Origin: Voacanga thouarsii
Lineage: Eukaryota; Streptophyta; Magnoliopsida; Gentianales; Apocynaceae
Assembly (NCBI GenBank): GCA_026120185.1
Contig: JANUWF010003380.1
Location: 69,501-133,500, forward strand
Direction of reading: 5' to 3'
DNA: 64,000 nt
Shown here in pieces: positions 15,401-26,229 of the stretch. The notes beneath the pieces are model-generated. The model did no database searches, had not been told where the DNA came from, and was given only the letters and a program-made list of their open reading frames with translations. Numbering within the stretch: position 1 is the stretch's first letter; each line of letters starts with the position of its first letter. A program made the position numbers and the translations under genes.

Positions 15401-18400
15401 AGGATTGGGACATAAATCAAGATAGTATTTGTTATTTAATTTCTTTCCGCCCTTACCAAACAAAATGGAAGTAAATTATTTTTACTCCCCGAGTGGAAGT
15501 AAAGGTTCCCCTCCCCCTCCCCCATTTGTGAACCAAACATAGAATTAGTGTCAAAGCAATTAATGAAAAGATGCAGTACTGTTTTGCATATATTTGTGCA
15601 AAACATTATTCGCCCAGCAACCTTTTTGATATAATGGCCCTTATTAATATTCTTTTGCTTGCAATAAGAGTTCAAAGGGCCTTAGCATATTTCAGCAGAT
15701 TACTAGCATCTAAAACATGGTTGAACCATGAAGCTGATTCTCCATAGAGTAACTATTACACATTGTTATGAAAAAATAACAGAATAGAAACAAAAATGCA
15801 AAACTGTAGGAACTTATAATGTAAGTTCACGTACCACATTGAGACAAAACATTCTTGCTTCAGCTTCTTTCCAAGGAATATGTGCACTGGCAGAGATCCA
15901 ACCCCCAGGAAAGATCTGATATGTCATTTCAGAATCAGAAAATGAAAGGCAGAGAAATTTGTAACCATGGAAGTTCAGCTTAAGCATGCCAGCCAGAATA
16001 AAAGCCTTTTTGAATCTCCCATTTGGGAGGGAAAGCAAATGCAAAACCATAAACCTAGCTAATAAAGAGAACAACTATTTTTTACATATTGTCTTCGACA
16101 GGGATAGAGGATTAGAATTCTGCAAGTTGTATTCTGACCCTCCATCATCATTACCTAAGCCATTGCACTTGCCTTCAGTTGACTGGTATGAATCTTTGTG
16201 AGAAAGTTGCTCTCAGGAAAACAACATAACATAAGGGGGAAATGAAAAAGGTAATGTCCAGTAACCATATGTCAAATGAAAGTCCATTGAATGGTAAGTT
16301 TCATGTGTCAGTGATAAAAAGAAAAAATTGTTCATAGAGAAGGCTAATGTTTCTGAATAGCTTCCCTATGCAAGTCCTTGTAGAAAAGAACCATACCCTG
16401 CAGGAGGAAAGAAGTTACTAATTTCTCCCCTTTCACTTTTCCCTCAGCTTTTAAGGTGCATCCACACACAGTAAAACAAGCAAAAAAACCAACAGGGCTA
16501 CAGATTCAAAGGTCACTGTCAATTTTTTCAAAAGAAAATGTACATGTGGCATTGCCAAAAAGGCCTAATCACAAAAATAACATGTGGCACAAATCGGATA
16601 TGCTTGATTTGGAAACAACCATTAATGCACTGAAAGAACACATTTGCCAAGCCCTGATATTTCTAAATTAAGCTCTACTGAATGCTAATGATTTAGCAGT
16701 CAACACATTCTGTGGTAAAAAAAATTATTTCTATTATTTTTATTTTTTAAAATTCTTTACATAAATAATAAATTTATTTAACAGCAGTAAATTCATATTC
16801 AACAATAACAAAAGTAGAACACGCTAGTTATAATAGAAAATTTTGTATGCTTTCAATGGATCTCCATAAACAGGTACCTGTTTTGTGTATAAAACAGATC
16901 CTAAAAGCTGACAAATATCTACCAAAAGTTCCACTAAATTCATTCTAAATTGCACAAGGCCATCAGGCAGGTCAAGTGTTGCTCCGTCATCATTTAAGGT
17001 AGAAATGTCGACCTGTCAAAGATGCCCCCCGAGTTAACTGGTGTAGAATAATAAGAAAAAAGAAAAAGAAATGGAAAAACACAGGAAAACTTTAAAATTG
17101 AGATAGTAGGTCCATATAGAGATGCTATTCCCAGAAGGATACAAGTGAAAATGATGAACCTAAACAGAAATTCCTTTATTGCAAGACATAAGAAGAGATT
17201 CATTTTTGTCAAACCTTGGGTCAGCTTTGCTTAATGGGAATCAATTTTTAACAGGTTTTACATTCCAAAAATTTCTTCACACTTGGAGGACTCCATCAGA
17301 GAAGAAAACCGTTATGCTGAGTTATCAAGTTTAGTTTTTTGTTCTTTTATTCTAAGGCAGAGGTCGTTCCACTAACTTAAAATGAGAAAACCATATAAAA
17401 GGGAACATGCATTTATCAAGCTAGACAAAGATTCAGAAATTTTGTTAATATTTTTCTTGCTCACGAAGACTAAGACCCCTGAAGTGATATAAAGCAATTA
17501 AAAAAATTTTCAACATGAACTCAAATGGCACTTGTCTAAGCTTTGAGGGACACATGTGGTCCACCCACCCCAAATGAACCTTAGAATTTTCATCAGAAAG
17601 AATGTTACATTAGGATGTTACTTTGCAATAACCTAAAATAGAGATGAAGACATTTGTTTTGGAATGGAGGGAGAATAAAATAGCTTATGGCAAATGCAAT
17701 AAGCTACTCTCTAACCCTTTCACATGTTCATATATGTGTGTCTGTCAGTGGGTGTTCTGTTTGTTTCTGTAGTCGGCTTATTTGCCAGATTCCAAGTTAT
17801 ATAGAGAAGCAAATATGCTTGATTGACAAGGCAAAAGATAGCTCTCCCACATTTGCATGATTTAAGAAACGAACAACAGTACAGTGTGAATAAGAGAAGA
17901 GCAAGCATTGGATCGTACAATATCATCTTTTACTATAACCTGGAAATCAGAAGCCAGATGAAAGTCCTCTTAGTCAACATACATTAGCCCTTTTCTAGAA
18001 CTTTAGTTGGAGGGGGAATGAAGAACAAACCTGTGCACGCAAGATGAGAGCATCAAGCAATGCCACAAAAACGGGAAAAAATAATTCTTGTATACTCATT
18101 CTATCTCCAGTAGTTGTATCAAGGCCAAGAATGCAGCCTGCAAGAGTAGACCTGACATGTATAGGGAGAGAAAGCTATAAAGATGAAAAGAAGAAGCTTT
18201 AACCAATAGAATTGAACTTCCAAAAGAAATACAGTTAATGTTCCATTGAGAGCAGCAAATTTTTTACTTGGCATTTACTACCAAAAAATAAAACATGCAC
18301 CAAAATCTCATAAAAAATGAAAGTGAAAGACTTGGAGGAACAACAATCTGTACCAAAACTGCAATGTTAAATCTGCAACTTCCCAATCATCACCAGGAAA

Positions 18401-21400
18401 AGCCACACAACTGCAAACATATAAACCATGTAAGGAGGAATAAAGTGGCACTGAATAAAAATTATGTAGCTGTTACAATTCTGGTACTAAGGCGTGTGAG
18501 AAAAATTGTAATATAAGAAGGCAAGCAAGACCCCAAGCCCACCCAGTTTTATGGTGTCTTTCATATTTCTAAAGAATGGTATCCTTCTTTAGGTAGGGCA
18601 CAATCAAACAATTTAACATCTTGATGAGCAGAAAATTTGCACCACCCTTAAGCACATAAAAAGGATCTTGATGCATGCACTAGAGTATTTACCAAAACTT
18701 TTTTCCTTAGAAAAAATAAATTTTTAAGAAAGGTCCCTTTAATTTTACCTTTTGCACCCCTCCCCAAAAAAAAAAAAAGTAAAAGTTATAACATTATCCT
18801 AAAACATACTTTTTATATATCCCCACCCCCACCCCCCAAAACCCCAAACCCCAAGTTCCTGATTTGTCCCTGTTTCTATGTGCATATAGGCATTCAATAT
18901 CTGCCAAGGTGCACTATAATCAAAGTTCAGAATCTAACCTCAATAAAGCATCCACAAGTGCAAGTGCCTCCGAACTTGCTTTGACAATCAAAGAGGGTGC
19001 CTTGAATGCATCATAATGAGAATTCAGTTCAGACCACCAACAATTTAACACCACATTAGGTTATCATATTATAGTACTGTGAAATCCATATTATGTCTCT
19101 ATATCTGCATGACTGGGGCAAGAATTAGAAAAAAAAAATATGCAGGTAAGTTATAAAGTGGGATAACTTACAGCCTGACCAATTTCAGACATCAAACATG
19201 CGATACCACTAATAACTTTCTCATCTCCACTATTAAGAGCCGGTAGAAGAAGTACTTCCTTTAGAAATCCAATTCTGCATAACAGTGCTTGTGGCAAACC
19301 CTAAACAAATAAGGACATTGAAACCAAGATAAAGATAGGTCCAGATGATCTTGCTGGAAGCATACACTGCAAATACATACATCTTGCGTATTACTTCCCC
19401 TATTCCAACTTGAATGTCCGCATTTGACTTGGCACAAAGATTTAACAAAGTATTTGACCACCTTACCCAAATAAATTATCACACAACCCAGTCATGGTAG
19501 TCTCACATCCACCCTTTCCTCTTATGTAAAGTTAGCGGTGGAAATTTAGATCAAAAATATCTATTTTGGAAAAGTGGACATCCAGCTTGGAACAACACAA
19601 AATAAAAATGTAAACGTCAAGCGTTGGACAATTATGGTCATAAAATGTTGAGAATATTCCACAAACCTCCGTTGAAGTTTTTGACTATACTGACATGCCC
19701 CTCATGGTTTCAAAAATTTTAGTAACCTCCCTCTCCCTTTTACCCTGATTTCTGGTAGCTTTTTATGACTTTGCATGATTTTTCCACCTGAGAAGAAAGA
19801 GAAATGTCTATTTTTCCTTTGAAGGTCAAGGGAAGGAAGGGAAAGAAAGAAATAACTACAAGGAACTAAGGATAAAAATTAGAAATGAAAAAAAAAGAGG
19901 AACAATGCACGCTATTATATTTATTTATTTGATTGATTAAAGTTGGCATTTTAACTAACAAAAATGTGCCATTTAACAATATTAAAAAAGGTCAATAAAT
20001 GTATTTGAGGCAATTGATAATTCAAGGGTAAATCTGATAATAGGTTCCTAAGTTCAAGGGGAAAATGCATTTACCCTTTTTAGTTTTAAAGACTTCTCTT
20101 CCCAAGAGAAGATTTTGGCAGACAAAATACTTAAGAGGCCTTTCCCCTGTTCTTATCTTAAATAGTTCAATAAAAAATAATAATAATGCATACTGTAAGC
20201 AACATCATACCTCATGTCTACTCATGAATTCAACGAGAACTTCAATAGCCAGGTCAAATGAACATGAAACCTACAGATTAGCAAATAGTGGGTCAATAAA
20301 TCAATAGAAGCAATCTTTAGAAAGACCTAAGGGCAAGCCAAAAGGTACAAAGATATTACTTGCAATGCATTGAAAACAAAATTAAGTAGCGGATGCGAAG
20401 GCAAGGAGCTAGTTGGAATCTCTGAGAAGCACCCTGCTCGAACCTAAATGCACAAAGACAATTATAAGAAAAAAAATCAAAAGGGCGCGGGATTTCTATT
20501 TGTGAAATTTCTCTTGAACATTAATTATTAGTTGAATTGTTAAATTATGTAGAAATTCCTATTCGTTACTTCATTCCTACCCTTCTTATTCTTTTCTGAA
20601 GTATAATATCTTTAATGAGGTTCACTTACAATGTCTGGTCAATAAACTTAGCAATTTATAAAAGCAGTACCCATGAAAAGAGTTCGGCTATACTTTATTT
20701 GCTATCTATGTTTTATGGGGTGTTGGGGGGCAGGGGGCAAAACCATGTCCTCCTCCTTTCTTATATCTATCAATAGATATCTTACCCAACTCAACAAGCA
20801 TCGCAAGATCTTTCTGTTCATGTCAGGGAGTTGAACACCAACATCATGCATCTTCTCAGATTGCTGTAGAAGGAACTCAATGACTGCCGGCGTATGAAAG
20901 AGAAGCTGTCCTTAACAAAATATGCACATATGAGAACCAAAAGCAGGACCTCTATCAGACATTTACAACTATGAATACGAAAAGATGTCACTAAAAAGGT
21001 TCCAGACCTCTTGCTCGTACTCATATCTTTGTTTCAAACTTTTGCAGCAATTGGAAATGTGATCCTCAACGACCTCTGGCAAGACCGTGAGTGTCTCTAG
21101 CACTGCAATGTTACCATTATCTTCACTTTGCAGAGTCTGAAGACTATAAAACAGCTTTTCCATAGGTTTGCCACGCTCTACAGCATGAAGTAGCAGCGTT
21201 GAGAGAGCAAGACAGATTTGTGTTAAGAGCTGCTCGGAAAACGGAACGAAAATGTTAACCAAACTGACTTTACAAATGCACCATTTACTACAGAACTAGG
21301 ACAGTCCCTGGTCTGGACAGAGTATCAGCTGATCATAGTGCAAAATGAAATTTGAATAACCTGAGGGGGACCAGAACTAAATCTTTTAGCAGCTAGTAGA

Positions 21401-22298
21401 AGAGCATTCAGCAAAGCATCTTTTGCCCCCGACTGCAGATAGCAGCCTCCACTTTGGATCTATCAAGTAGCAGAAAACAGCAAACTTATGGTAAAAAGCA
21501 TGCATCAAATCCTAAAAGAGCAAGCATGGTGCATCAAACTCTCGTAATAACTTTGAAATTAGGTGTCTCAATCAAGTGTAAAAAGACATCCAGACTCAAA
21601 CATTTCAACAACAGTAATGGGAGTTCGGTTTCTTCTTTCCTTCGGGTTGATGATAGGTACGTATGCATGCATATGTATGGCCCCAAACAACTAGTTTGAG
21701 ACTTATGGTTTCCGTAGTAAATCAATGGACAGAATATATTTCTTTTTTCATTTGGCGAACCCATGTGAAGCATACGCTTCTCCTGAATTATGGTCCCAAG
21801 TAAGAACCGTGCTTCAATTATTAATAACACATTGTTACAGGTTTAGCTAAATGAACTCGAACACCATTCGACTTGGAGAGGAGTGTGCCATAAGAACTCC
21901 CTCGGGCGAACTCCCTCAAGATTTTACATGAAAATCATTTGGCTGCCAGCATATATTAACTTTGCTCTACGTAACCGTGGTTCCCAGTATTTATTAACTT
22001 ACTAACATTACAATAGCAAGTGTTAGAAAGCAGCAGTGCATGTAAATAAACATAGGCGCAGGGTAAGGGAAGGTGTACAGACCTTTCGTTTGAGAATTTG
22101 GGCAGCGAAAAACTCGACCTCATAGTGGGAAGCGAATTGTTGGTGGTGGTCAGAGGCGAGAATGGAAGTGGCAACCTCCCAAGCGGCGTCGCTTTGTTGA
22201 AATTGAACCAGCCACTGATTTGCTGCGACACGGTTACACGATTGGGTGTCGTGATTTAGGAGGTGAACGGCCTGAGCCACCTTGATTTGCAGCTCCAT
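445..22298 (-). CDS. importin-13/transportin-3-like nuclear transport receptor (3' end off window)
   Basis: Karyopherin-beta/HEAT-repeat receptor that carries cargo through nuclear pores under Ran-GTP control. Exons, in order: 22298-22083, 21459-21361, 21229-21008, 20905-20786, 20443-20360, 20270-20211, 19300-19172, 19000-18939, 18410-18354, 18151-18031, 17012-16878, 15915-15835, 14612-14502, 14359-14280, 13711-13576, 13070-12921, 11621-11536, 10369-10182, 8858-8766, 7849-7662, 7530-7419, 602-445. All introns are GT-AG and every phase joins, giving 896 codons with no stop. The family is about 1000 residues, so about 100 are missing at the left edge. The start [20 protein letters not shown] and the following [19 protein letters not shown] match the importin N-terminal domain. 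Later segments such as [14 protein letters not shown] and SSKEEYG-type blocks fit plant TNPO3/IPO13 relatives. An alternative acceptor at 639/640 would lengthen the last exon, but only the 602 start joins in frame to give the expected MSSFLEVGL. The intron 603-7418 is 6.8 kb and transposon-filled. Confidence 0.93.
883..1153 (+). repeat. 5' LTR of the intronic Copia
   Basis: Starts TGTGGAAAAATTATGGGG and ends TTCTGAGA, immediately before the PBS. It holds a short internal repeat built on CCATAAT..ATGGGATCTGACA and a TATATAAAG box near 1051. The 3' copy is about 40 bp longer because it carries one extra unit of that internal repeat. Confidence 0.88.
1154..1165 (+). other. primer-binding site (initiator tRNA-Met type)
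   Basis: TGGTATCAGAGC, complementary to the 3' end of plant initiator tRNA-Met, sits directly behind the 5' LTR, as in most plant Copia elements. Confidence 0.85.
1462..3240 (+). pseudogene. Copia gag-pol remnant: integrase, RNase H; reverse transcriptase mostly deleted
   Basis: Forward-strand pieces in different frames read as protease/GAG-pre-integrase (about 1580-2080, including [17 protein letters not shown]), integrase core (about 2060-2720, with [27 protein letters not shown] and later [20 protein letters not shown]), a scrap of RT ([17 protein letters not shown] near 2735-2785) and RNase H ([18 protein letters not shown] near 2890-2950). Frameshifts occur near 2380 and 2715. The catalytic RT core is missing between the integrase C-terminus and the RNase H piece. 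This copy cannot encode a working polyprotein. Confidence 0.85.
3286..6340 (+). repeat. 3' LTR of the intronic Copia, split by a solo LTR
   Basis: The LTR begins TGTGGAAAAATTATGG at 3286, is interrupted after 3564, and resumes at 6307 with CACAATATGATTTCTC. The same join is continuous in the 5' LTR (near 1121). That gives the exact pre-insertion site. Confidence 0.9.
3565..6301. mobile_element. nested solo LTR, Gypsy-type (2737 bp)
   Basis: Begins TGTAATACCCCG and ends GAGGTGTTACA, so it has TG..CA termini. It is flanked by a perfect 5-bp duplication CCATT (3560-3564 and 6302-6306). No coding domain, PBS or second LTR is visible, which is the signature of a solo LTR left by recombination. 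Length and the TGTAAYACC terminus resemble the long LTRs of plant chromovirus/Tekay-like Gypsy elements; the lineage is inferred. A degenerate tandem motif (GTTGTGGTTTAGTGATTAAAA and variants) fills about 3730-4080. Confidence 0.88.
6560..7285. repeat. fold-back / MULE-like MITE with long inverted repeats
   Basis: The left arm (CCAGTGACCCTTCAACTT near 6569, then AACTTTAA and GCCCTTGAACTTTTAAAATT near 6713) is mirrored on the opposite strand by the right arm (reverse complement CCACTAACCCTTGAACTTT near 7245-7275, plus AAAGTTCAAGGG). Arms extend a few hundred bases and are imperfect. No clear target duplication was seen. The short ORFs here are by-products of the repeat. Confidence 0.6.
11945..12355. 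repeat. AG-rich MITE-like repeat in importin intron
   Basis: The left end has GTTTGGTTGGTGTGAAAATT followed by AG-rich sequence with GGAAAAGTAAAT motifs. The right end (CCCCTCCCCTCACTTTAGCA, then GACCAAAC) is its approximate reverse complement. A second copy lies in another intron at 15278-15541. Ends and superfamily are approximate. Confidence 0.5.
15278..15541. repeat. AG-rich MITE-like repeat, second copy
   Basis: Termini TATGTTTGTTTAAGG and (reverse complement of the right end) TATGTTTGGTTCACAAA bracket AG-rich left and CT-rich right arms. The motif GGGGAAGTAAAT occurs three times. It resembles the repeat at 11945-12355. Confidence 0.55.
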
Positions 22299-22550
22299 CT
22301 ATGCAATCCAATTAAACAAAAGAATCATCCAAGAAGGATCAACGAGAGAACGACGCCTGTGGGCTGTAATTCTCCGCTCCTCTATCGCTTAACCTTGGGC
22401 TTCGCAGTGTTCAATTAGTGGAAGTTGCATCTCTATGTATTTTTAGTGGTTAATTTCAGAAAAAAAGTACCCAAGGCTTGCGTTTTTTCCTTTTTCCAAA
22501 GGTATGTTAGCATTCTTGATTCAGGGTCAAGATATAATGATTTTTCTCTA
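22299..22550 (-). promoter_or_regulatory. 5' flank of the importin-13-like gene
   Basis: Sequence upstream of the importin ATG (22298). It should hold the 5' UTR and core promoter. I see no convincing TATA box and no other gene. Confidence 0.4.
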
Positions 22551-23014
22551 CTCCTTCTATTGGTAAATGAAAAAATTATTATGAAAAATAATAAAGTAAC
22601 TATTTATTTCACTAAAACTATTTATTTATGTTGAAGATAAATCAAATTGTTTGTTTTTTTAAAATTATTAATAGATAAGATAAGATTATATTTATTATAT
22701 TTATTTTTTATTTTCTCGTTTTAAAATACTTGTTCATAAAAATTTTTATTTTGTTTCAAAATATTTGTTCATATACATATTTCTAAAACTAACAGTTAGT
22801 TTCTTTCTATTGTTTCTCTATTTATTATAAGTTAATTATACAATTTTTCAAAACTCTTCTTTCTTCTTATTTTTTACAAATTTTCACCAACCAATAACTA
22901 TCATATTTTTAATATAAATAAAATAAGAACTTTATCTATATTATAGTATTATTTTCAATAGCCTTAATTTGTATACAAAAGGTTTTATGAATAAATATTT
23001 TGAAATGGAGAGAG
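22551..23014. repeat. Stowaway-like MITE
   Basis: Left end CTCCTTCTATTGG and right end (reverse complement) CTCTCTCCATTTC are bounded by TA on both sides (22549-22550 and 23015-23016). The interior is AT-rich and includes a local duplication around ATACTTGTTCATA. This family often has CTCCCTCCGTCCC ends; the copy is diverged. Confidence 0.6.
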
Positions 23015-23988
23015 TATCATTTTAAATTATATATCTAAATTTCTATAAATAGAAGTTTTATATAAATGAATAATGAGAATTAATTTGAATCTAGGTAATT
23101 CTCTCATTTCTCTCTTCTCATCTAATTTTTTTAATTTTCAGTTTTTATATTTTATTTTTCTGATTCTATTTTGAATCAAATTCACAATATGTTATCAATA
23201 CGAGATTCTATCAAAATTATTCTACTGAAGATTATAATCAAGACAACACTACTGATGTTGATAATCAATCCAACACCATCGAAGTTACTCCATCGATCCG
23301 CACAATTAAGTAGTCTAAATTTTTAAGTTTTTTAAACAAAAGAAAAAAAGTATTCTTTCTATTTGATGTTGTATTAATATAGTGAATCTCACTAAACTTG
23401 ATTTTGCAACTTTAGATATCATTGAAAAAAATATATTTATCTTGAACACCAAATGCTGAAATATATTTAGTTCCAATAGGTCTAGCAAATACTATTGTAA
23501 AAGGAAATTCATCATCATTACAATATGATGTTAATGTTATAATTTTTCTCCATCATTATCTTCATGAAGATTTAAAAGTGAAATACCTTACCGTAAAAAT
23601 TCACTTATTTTGTGGAATAATTTGAAACAAATATTTGACCATAGGAGATGGTTATCCTTCCAAAAGTACGGTATGACTGAATGCACCTGTGATTACAAGA
23701 TTTTAAATTTGTCAATGAGTATAATTATGATACATTTAAAATTAAGTCGTAGTTAAAATTGTATGGAGAAAGTATTACTGACGAAGATATGTTAAAGAAA
23801 ACTTTTTCTACTTTTTATACTTCGAATGTACTCTTATAGCAGCAATATCGAGAAAAGAAATTCAAGAAATATGCAGAATTGATATCATGCCTTCTTGTAG
23901 CTGAGCAAAATAATGAAAAATTATGAAATCCGACCAACAGGTTCTACTTCATTCCCAAAAATGAATGTTGTTGGACTTCATGATTTTG

Positions 23989-25142
23989 TAAAATTTTCGA
24001 AAAATTGGGCTCTATTCCAAAGGAATCCTGACAGTGGGACTGTCGCTGTCAGAATTCTGAATGTAGTATAGTCGCATTCTGAATGCGACCAAATAAAATG
24101 AGGTCGCAAAATGCGACCATAAACTCATTTTTTTCACAAATAACTGGATATTACCCCAAAAAAAATGCCATGCGACCTAAGGTCGCATTCAGAATGTGAC
24201 CTTAAGGTCGTAATAGTAACAGGAAACTTACACCTTGAATCAGGACAAGGGGCAAAGGGATGACATAAAGTAGTACATGTATGTCTGCAGTCTTGCCTTG
24301 GAGCACCACAGGTCTGCCCACAGGAAGCTCTTGAGCCAATACTTGCTCCAGTGGGACAATCACAAGGTGGAGGATGACAAGTTCTAGCACATGCATGCAA
24401 ATCATACTGTCTGGTCTTACCACAAAGTTTGTTACATCGTATGTCTTTTGAACCACATGGAATGTTCCTCAGAACCATATAACCACCAATACACTCTTTG
24501 GCTACAGGAATTGTACAGGGAGGGCAGTCTCCAAAATGGCAGCTATGAGTAGATGGATGACCACATGGCTGAGGAACTGAACACGGATACTGACAAGAAG
24601 GGGAAGCAGTACCACAAGGCAATGGAGGAGGAATCGAAGTTCTCCCACAAGCATAAGTCAAATCTGTAAAAATGGTTTCCAAACAGGGAAGGCAATGACC
24701 ACTGTGACAGAATGAAGGGCAGGAATGCTGCCCATACCTCAACTTCTTCCCACATGGCATCGAGCACAAGTGTGGATCCCAATCACCAGCACTAGAATTG
24801 CTGGAACTGGATATCGGGCAACAACGGTCGCTACACCTGTGCCTGCCACAAGTTTTCTTTCGCCTATAAGGCTTATCACAGGTAAACTTTTCATCTTCCA
24901 ACAGTGTTATGTAGCATTCCACTGTCTGAGAAATTGATCCACAATGACATTTTTGGGTGACCAGCATGGGCCTTAAGGTCGCATGGCATTTTTTTTTTTT
25001 TTGTAATATCCGGTTATTTGTGGAAAAAATAGGGTTATGGTCGCATTCACATAATGCGATCACATTACATTTGGAATTCCGGCAACGGCAGCCCCACTGT
25101 CGAAATTCCTTTGGAAAAGAGCCCCATTTTTCAAAAATTCCG
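23989..25142. mobile_element. Pack-MULE carrying an NFXL-type gene fragment
   Basis: A 1154-bp element with long terminal inverted repeats: left about 23989-24185, right about 24968-25142. The outermost bases are TAAAATTTTCGAAAAATTGG and, on the other strand, CGGAATTTTTGAAAAATGGG. A perfect 9-bp direct repeat ATGATTTTG flanks it (23980-23988 and 25143-25151), the duplication size made by Mutator-like transposases. No transposase is present. The interior is a fragment of a host NFX1-like gene on the minus strand. It landed inside a Copia gag remnant, which reads on either side. Confidence 0.92.
24212..24977 (-). pseudogene. captured NFXL2-like NF-X1 zinc-finger gene fragment
   Basis: NF-X1-type proteins are RING/Cys-rich transcription regulators; the plant NFXL2 member affects stress and clock output. 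This fragment reads without a stop for about 255 codons and joins a longer open frame 24134-25198 whose ends come from the terminal repeats. It has repeated NF-X1 fingers such as CGKKLRYGQHSCPSFC, CSVPQPCGHPSTHSC and CGQTCGAPRQDCRHTC. Several expected cysteines are replaced (for example KPYRRKK, RYGQH and RQYDLH), and the N-terminal RING and the C-terminus are absent. No intron is visible within it. It could make a chimeric peptide if transcribed, but the finger changes suggest decay. Assignment to NFXL2 rather than NFXL1 is from memory. Confidence 0.85.
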
Positions 25143-25199
25143 ATGATTTTGATTTCAGAAAAAGTCGTGATTGTGGTCATGACCGTGGACGTGCACATA

Positions 25200-25587
25200 G
25201 GGGTGGCAATGGGGCCAGGTCGGGTCGGGGACTAGAAATCCCGACTCCATCCCCGCATATGCCCCCATTTCCCCATACCCGACCCGTCCTCGCCACGGAA
25301 AAAGGCGGGGATCTCCACCACCGACCCGTCGGGGATAAAATAATCCCCGATCCCGACCTAACGGGGAAGCGAGAAATCGGGGGCCCGGAAATATTTATAA
25401 AGATTTAAAAAAAATTTTGCCTCCAATATATTTTTATTTCAAAATTTTTTAATGATATAGAAAACTTTAGTGGTGGTTTCCAATAATTCATGTATTTATC
25501 ATATCACTAAATTAGTAAGAGTAAAATTGATAATTGATAATTTTTTTTCTTTTTTCCTATTTTATTTTATATACATATATAATCTAC

Positions 25588-25641
<54 letters not shown>

Positions 25642-25767
25642 ATATATATATATATATATAATATGTAAAGCGAGCCGAGAAATGAAGCCCACCCCGCTTA
25701 AATCGGGGAATTCCCGGCCCAATCGAGTTGGGCCGGGTCCCCAATTTAAGTGGGAAAATTGCCATCC
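25200..25767. repeat. small TIR element with GC-rich ends and TA core
   Basis: Termini GGGGTGGCAATGGGG and (reverse complement of the right end) GGATGGCAATTTTCCC, flanked by ATA on both sides (25197-25199, 25768-25770). The left part is rich in CGGGTCGGGG/CCCCGAT blocks that can fold back on the right arm (GGGCCGGGTCCCC). The centre holds (TA)n runs at about 25592-25660. No protein. The superfamily is uncertain: a 3-bp duplication would fit CACTA or PIF-like, but it may be chance. Confidence 0.6.
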
Positions 25768-26229
25768 ATACATGCACGCATTAATAATAGATATATTGAT
25801 TATGATCACAAAATTCAAAACAAAACTATAAGAAATAATGATAACCACCAAAAATGGCTAAAAAATAACAAGAAAGGAAAATGAATGGATGTAGCTGATT
25901 TCTTTTAGCATCAAGAAGGAAGAATTGATCATTTGATTAGTGATAGAAGTGTTTAGAAGAATTAGAAGAATACTTTTAATATGTTTATTTTATATTTTAT
26001 ATTTTCAACATTGTAATAATAATTAGCATTTAAAATTTTTATTTTATTAGTTGAATATTTAATTTTATAAAATGTTTTGTTATATCCAGATGGCTATTAT
26101 TATATTTACTAGATATAAAGTGGCATTGATGATATATACTTAATTGATAATGGTACAACACATACTATATTAAAAAATATAAAATATTTATCTTACCTAA
26201 AGGATTTGGAAGAAACCAGATACATTTTC

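Larger units (their letters stand above)
23386..26200 (+). pseudogene. decayed Copia gag/protease (UBN2-type), interrupted by two transposons
   Basis: Degenerate forward reading shows fragments typical of plant Copia gag of the UBN2 type. From about 23500 these include VPIGLANTIVKGNSSS and FLHHYLHEDLKVKYLTVK. From about 23770 they include ITDEDMLKKTFSTF, KKYAELISCLLVAEQNNEK and SRPTGSTSFP. After the two insertions the frame resumes as a basic stretch (RKSRDCGHDRGRA near 25155) and NNDNHQKWLKN near 25835. At about 26128-26180 there is a protease remnant (DNGTTHTILKN). Many stops and shifts; no function expected. Confidence 0.75.

Noticed and set aside
24725..25235. Plus-strand ORFs over the Pack-MULE
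   Set aside because: They are antisense to the NFXL fragment, with no protein-like composition of their own.
25470..25851. ORFs rich in Ile/Tyr
   Set aside because: Produced by the (TA)n tracts; low complexity.
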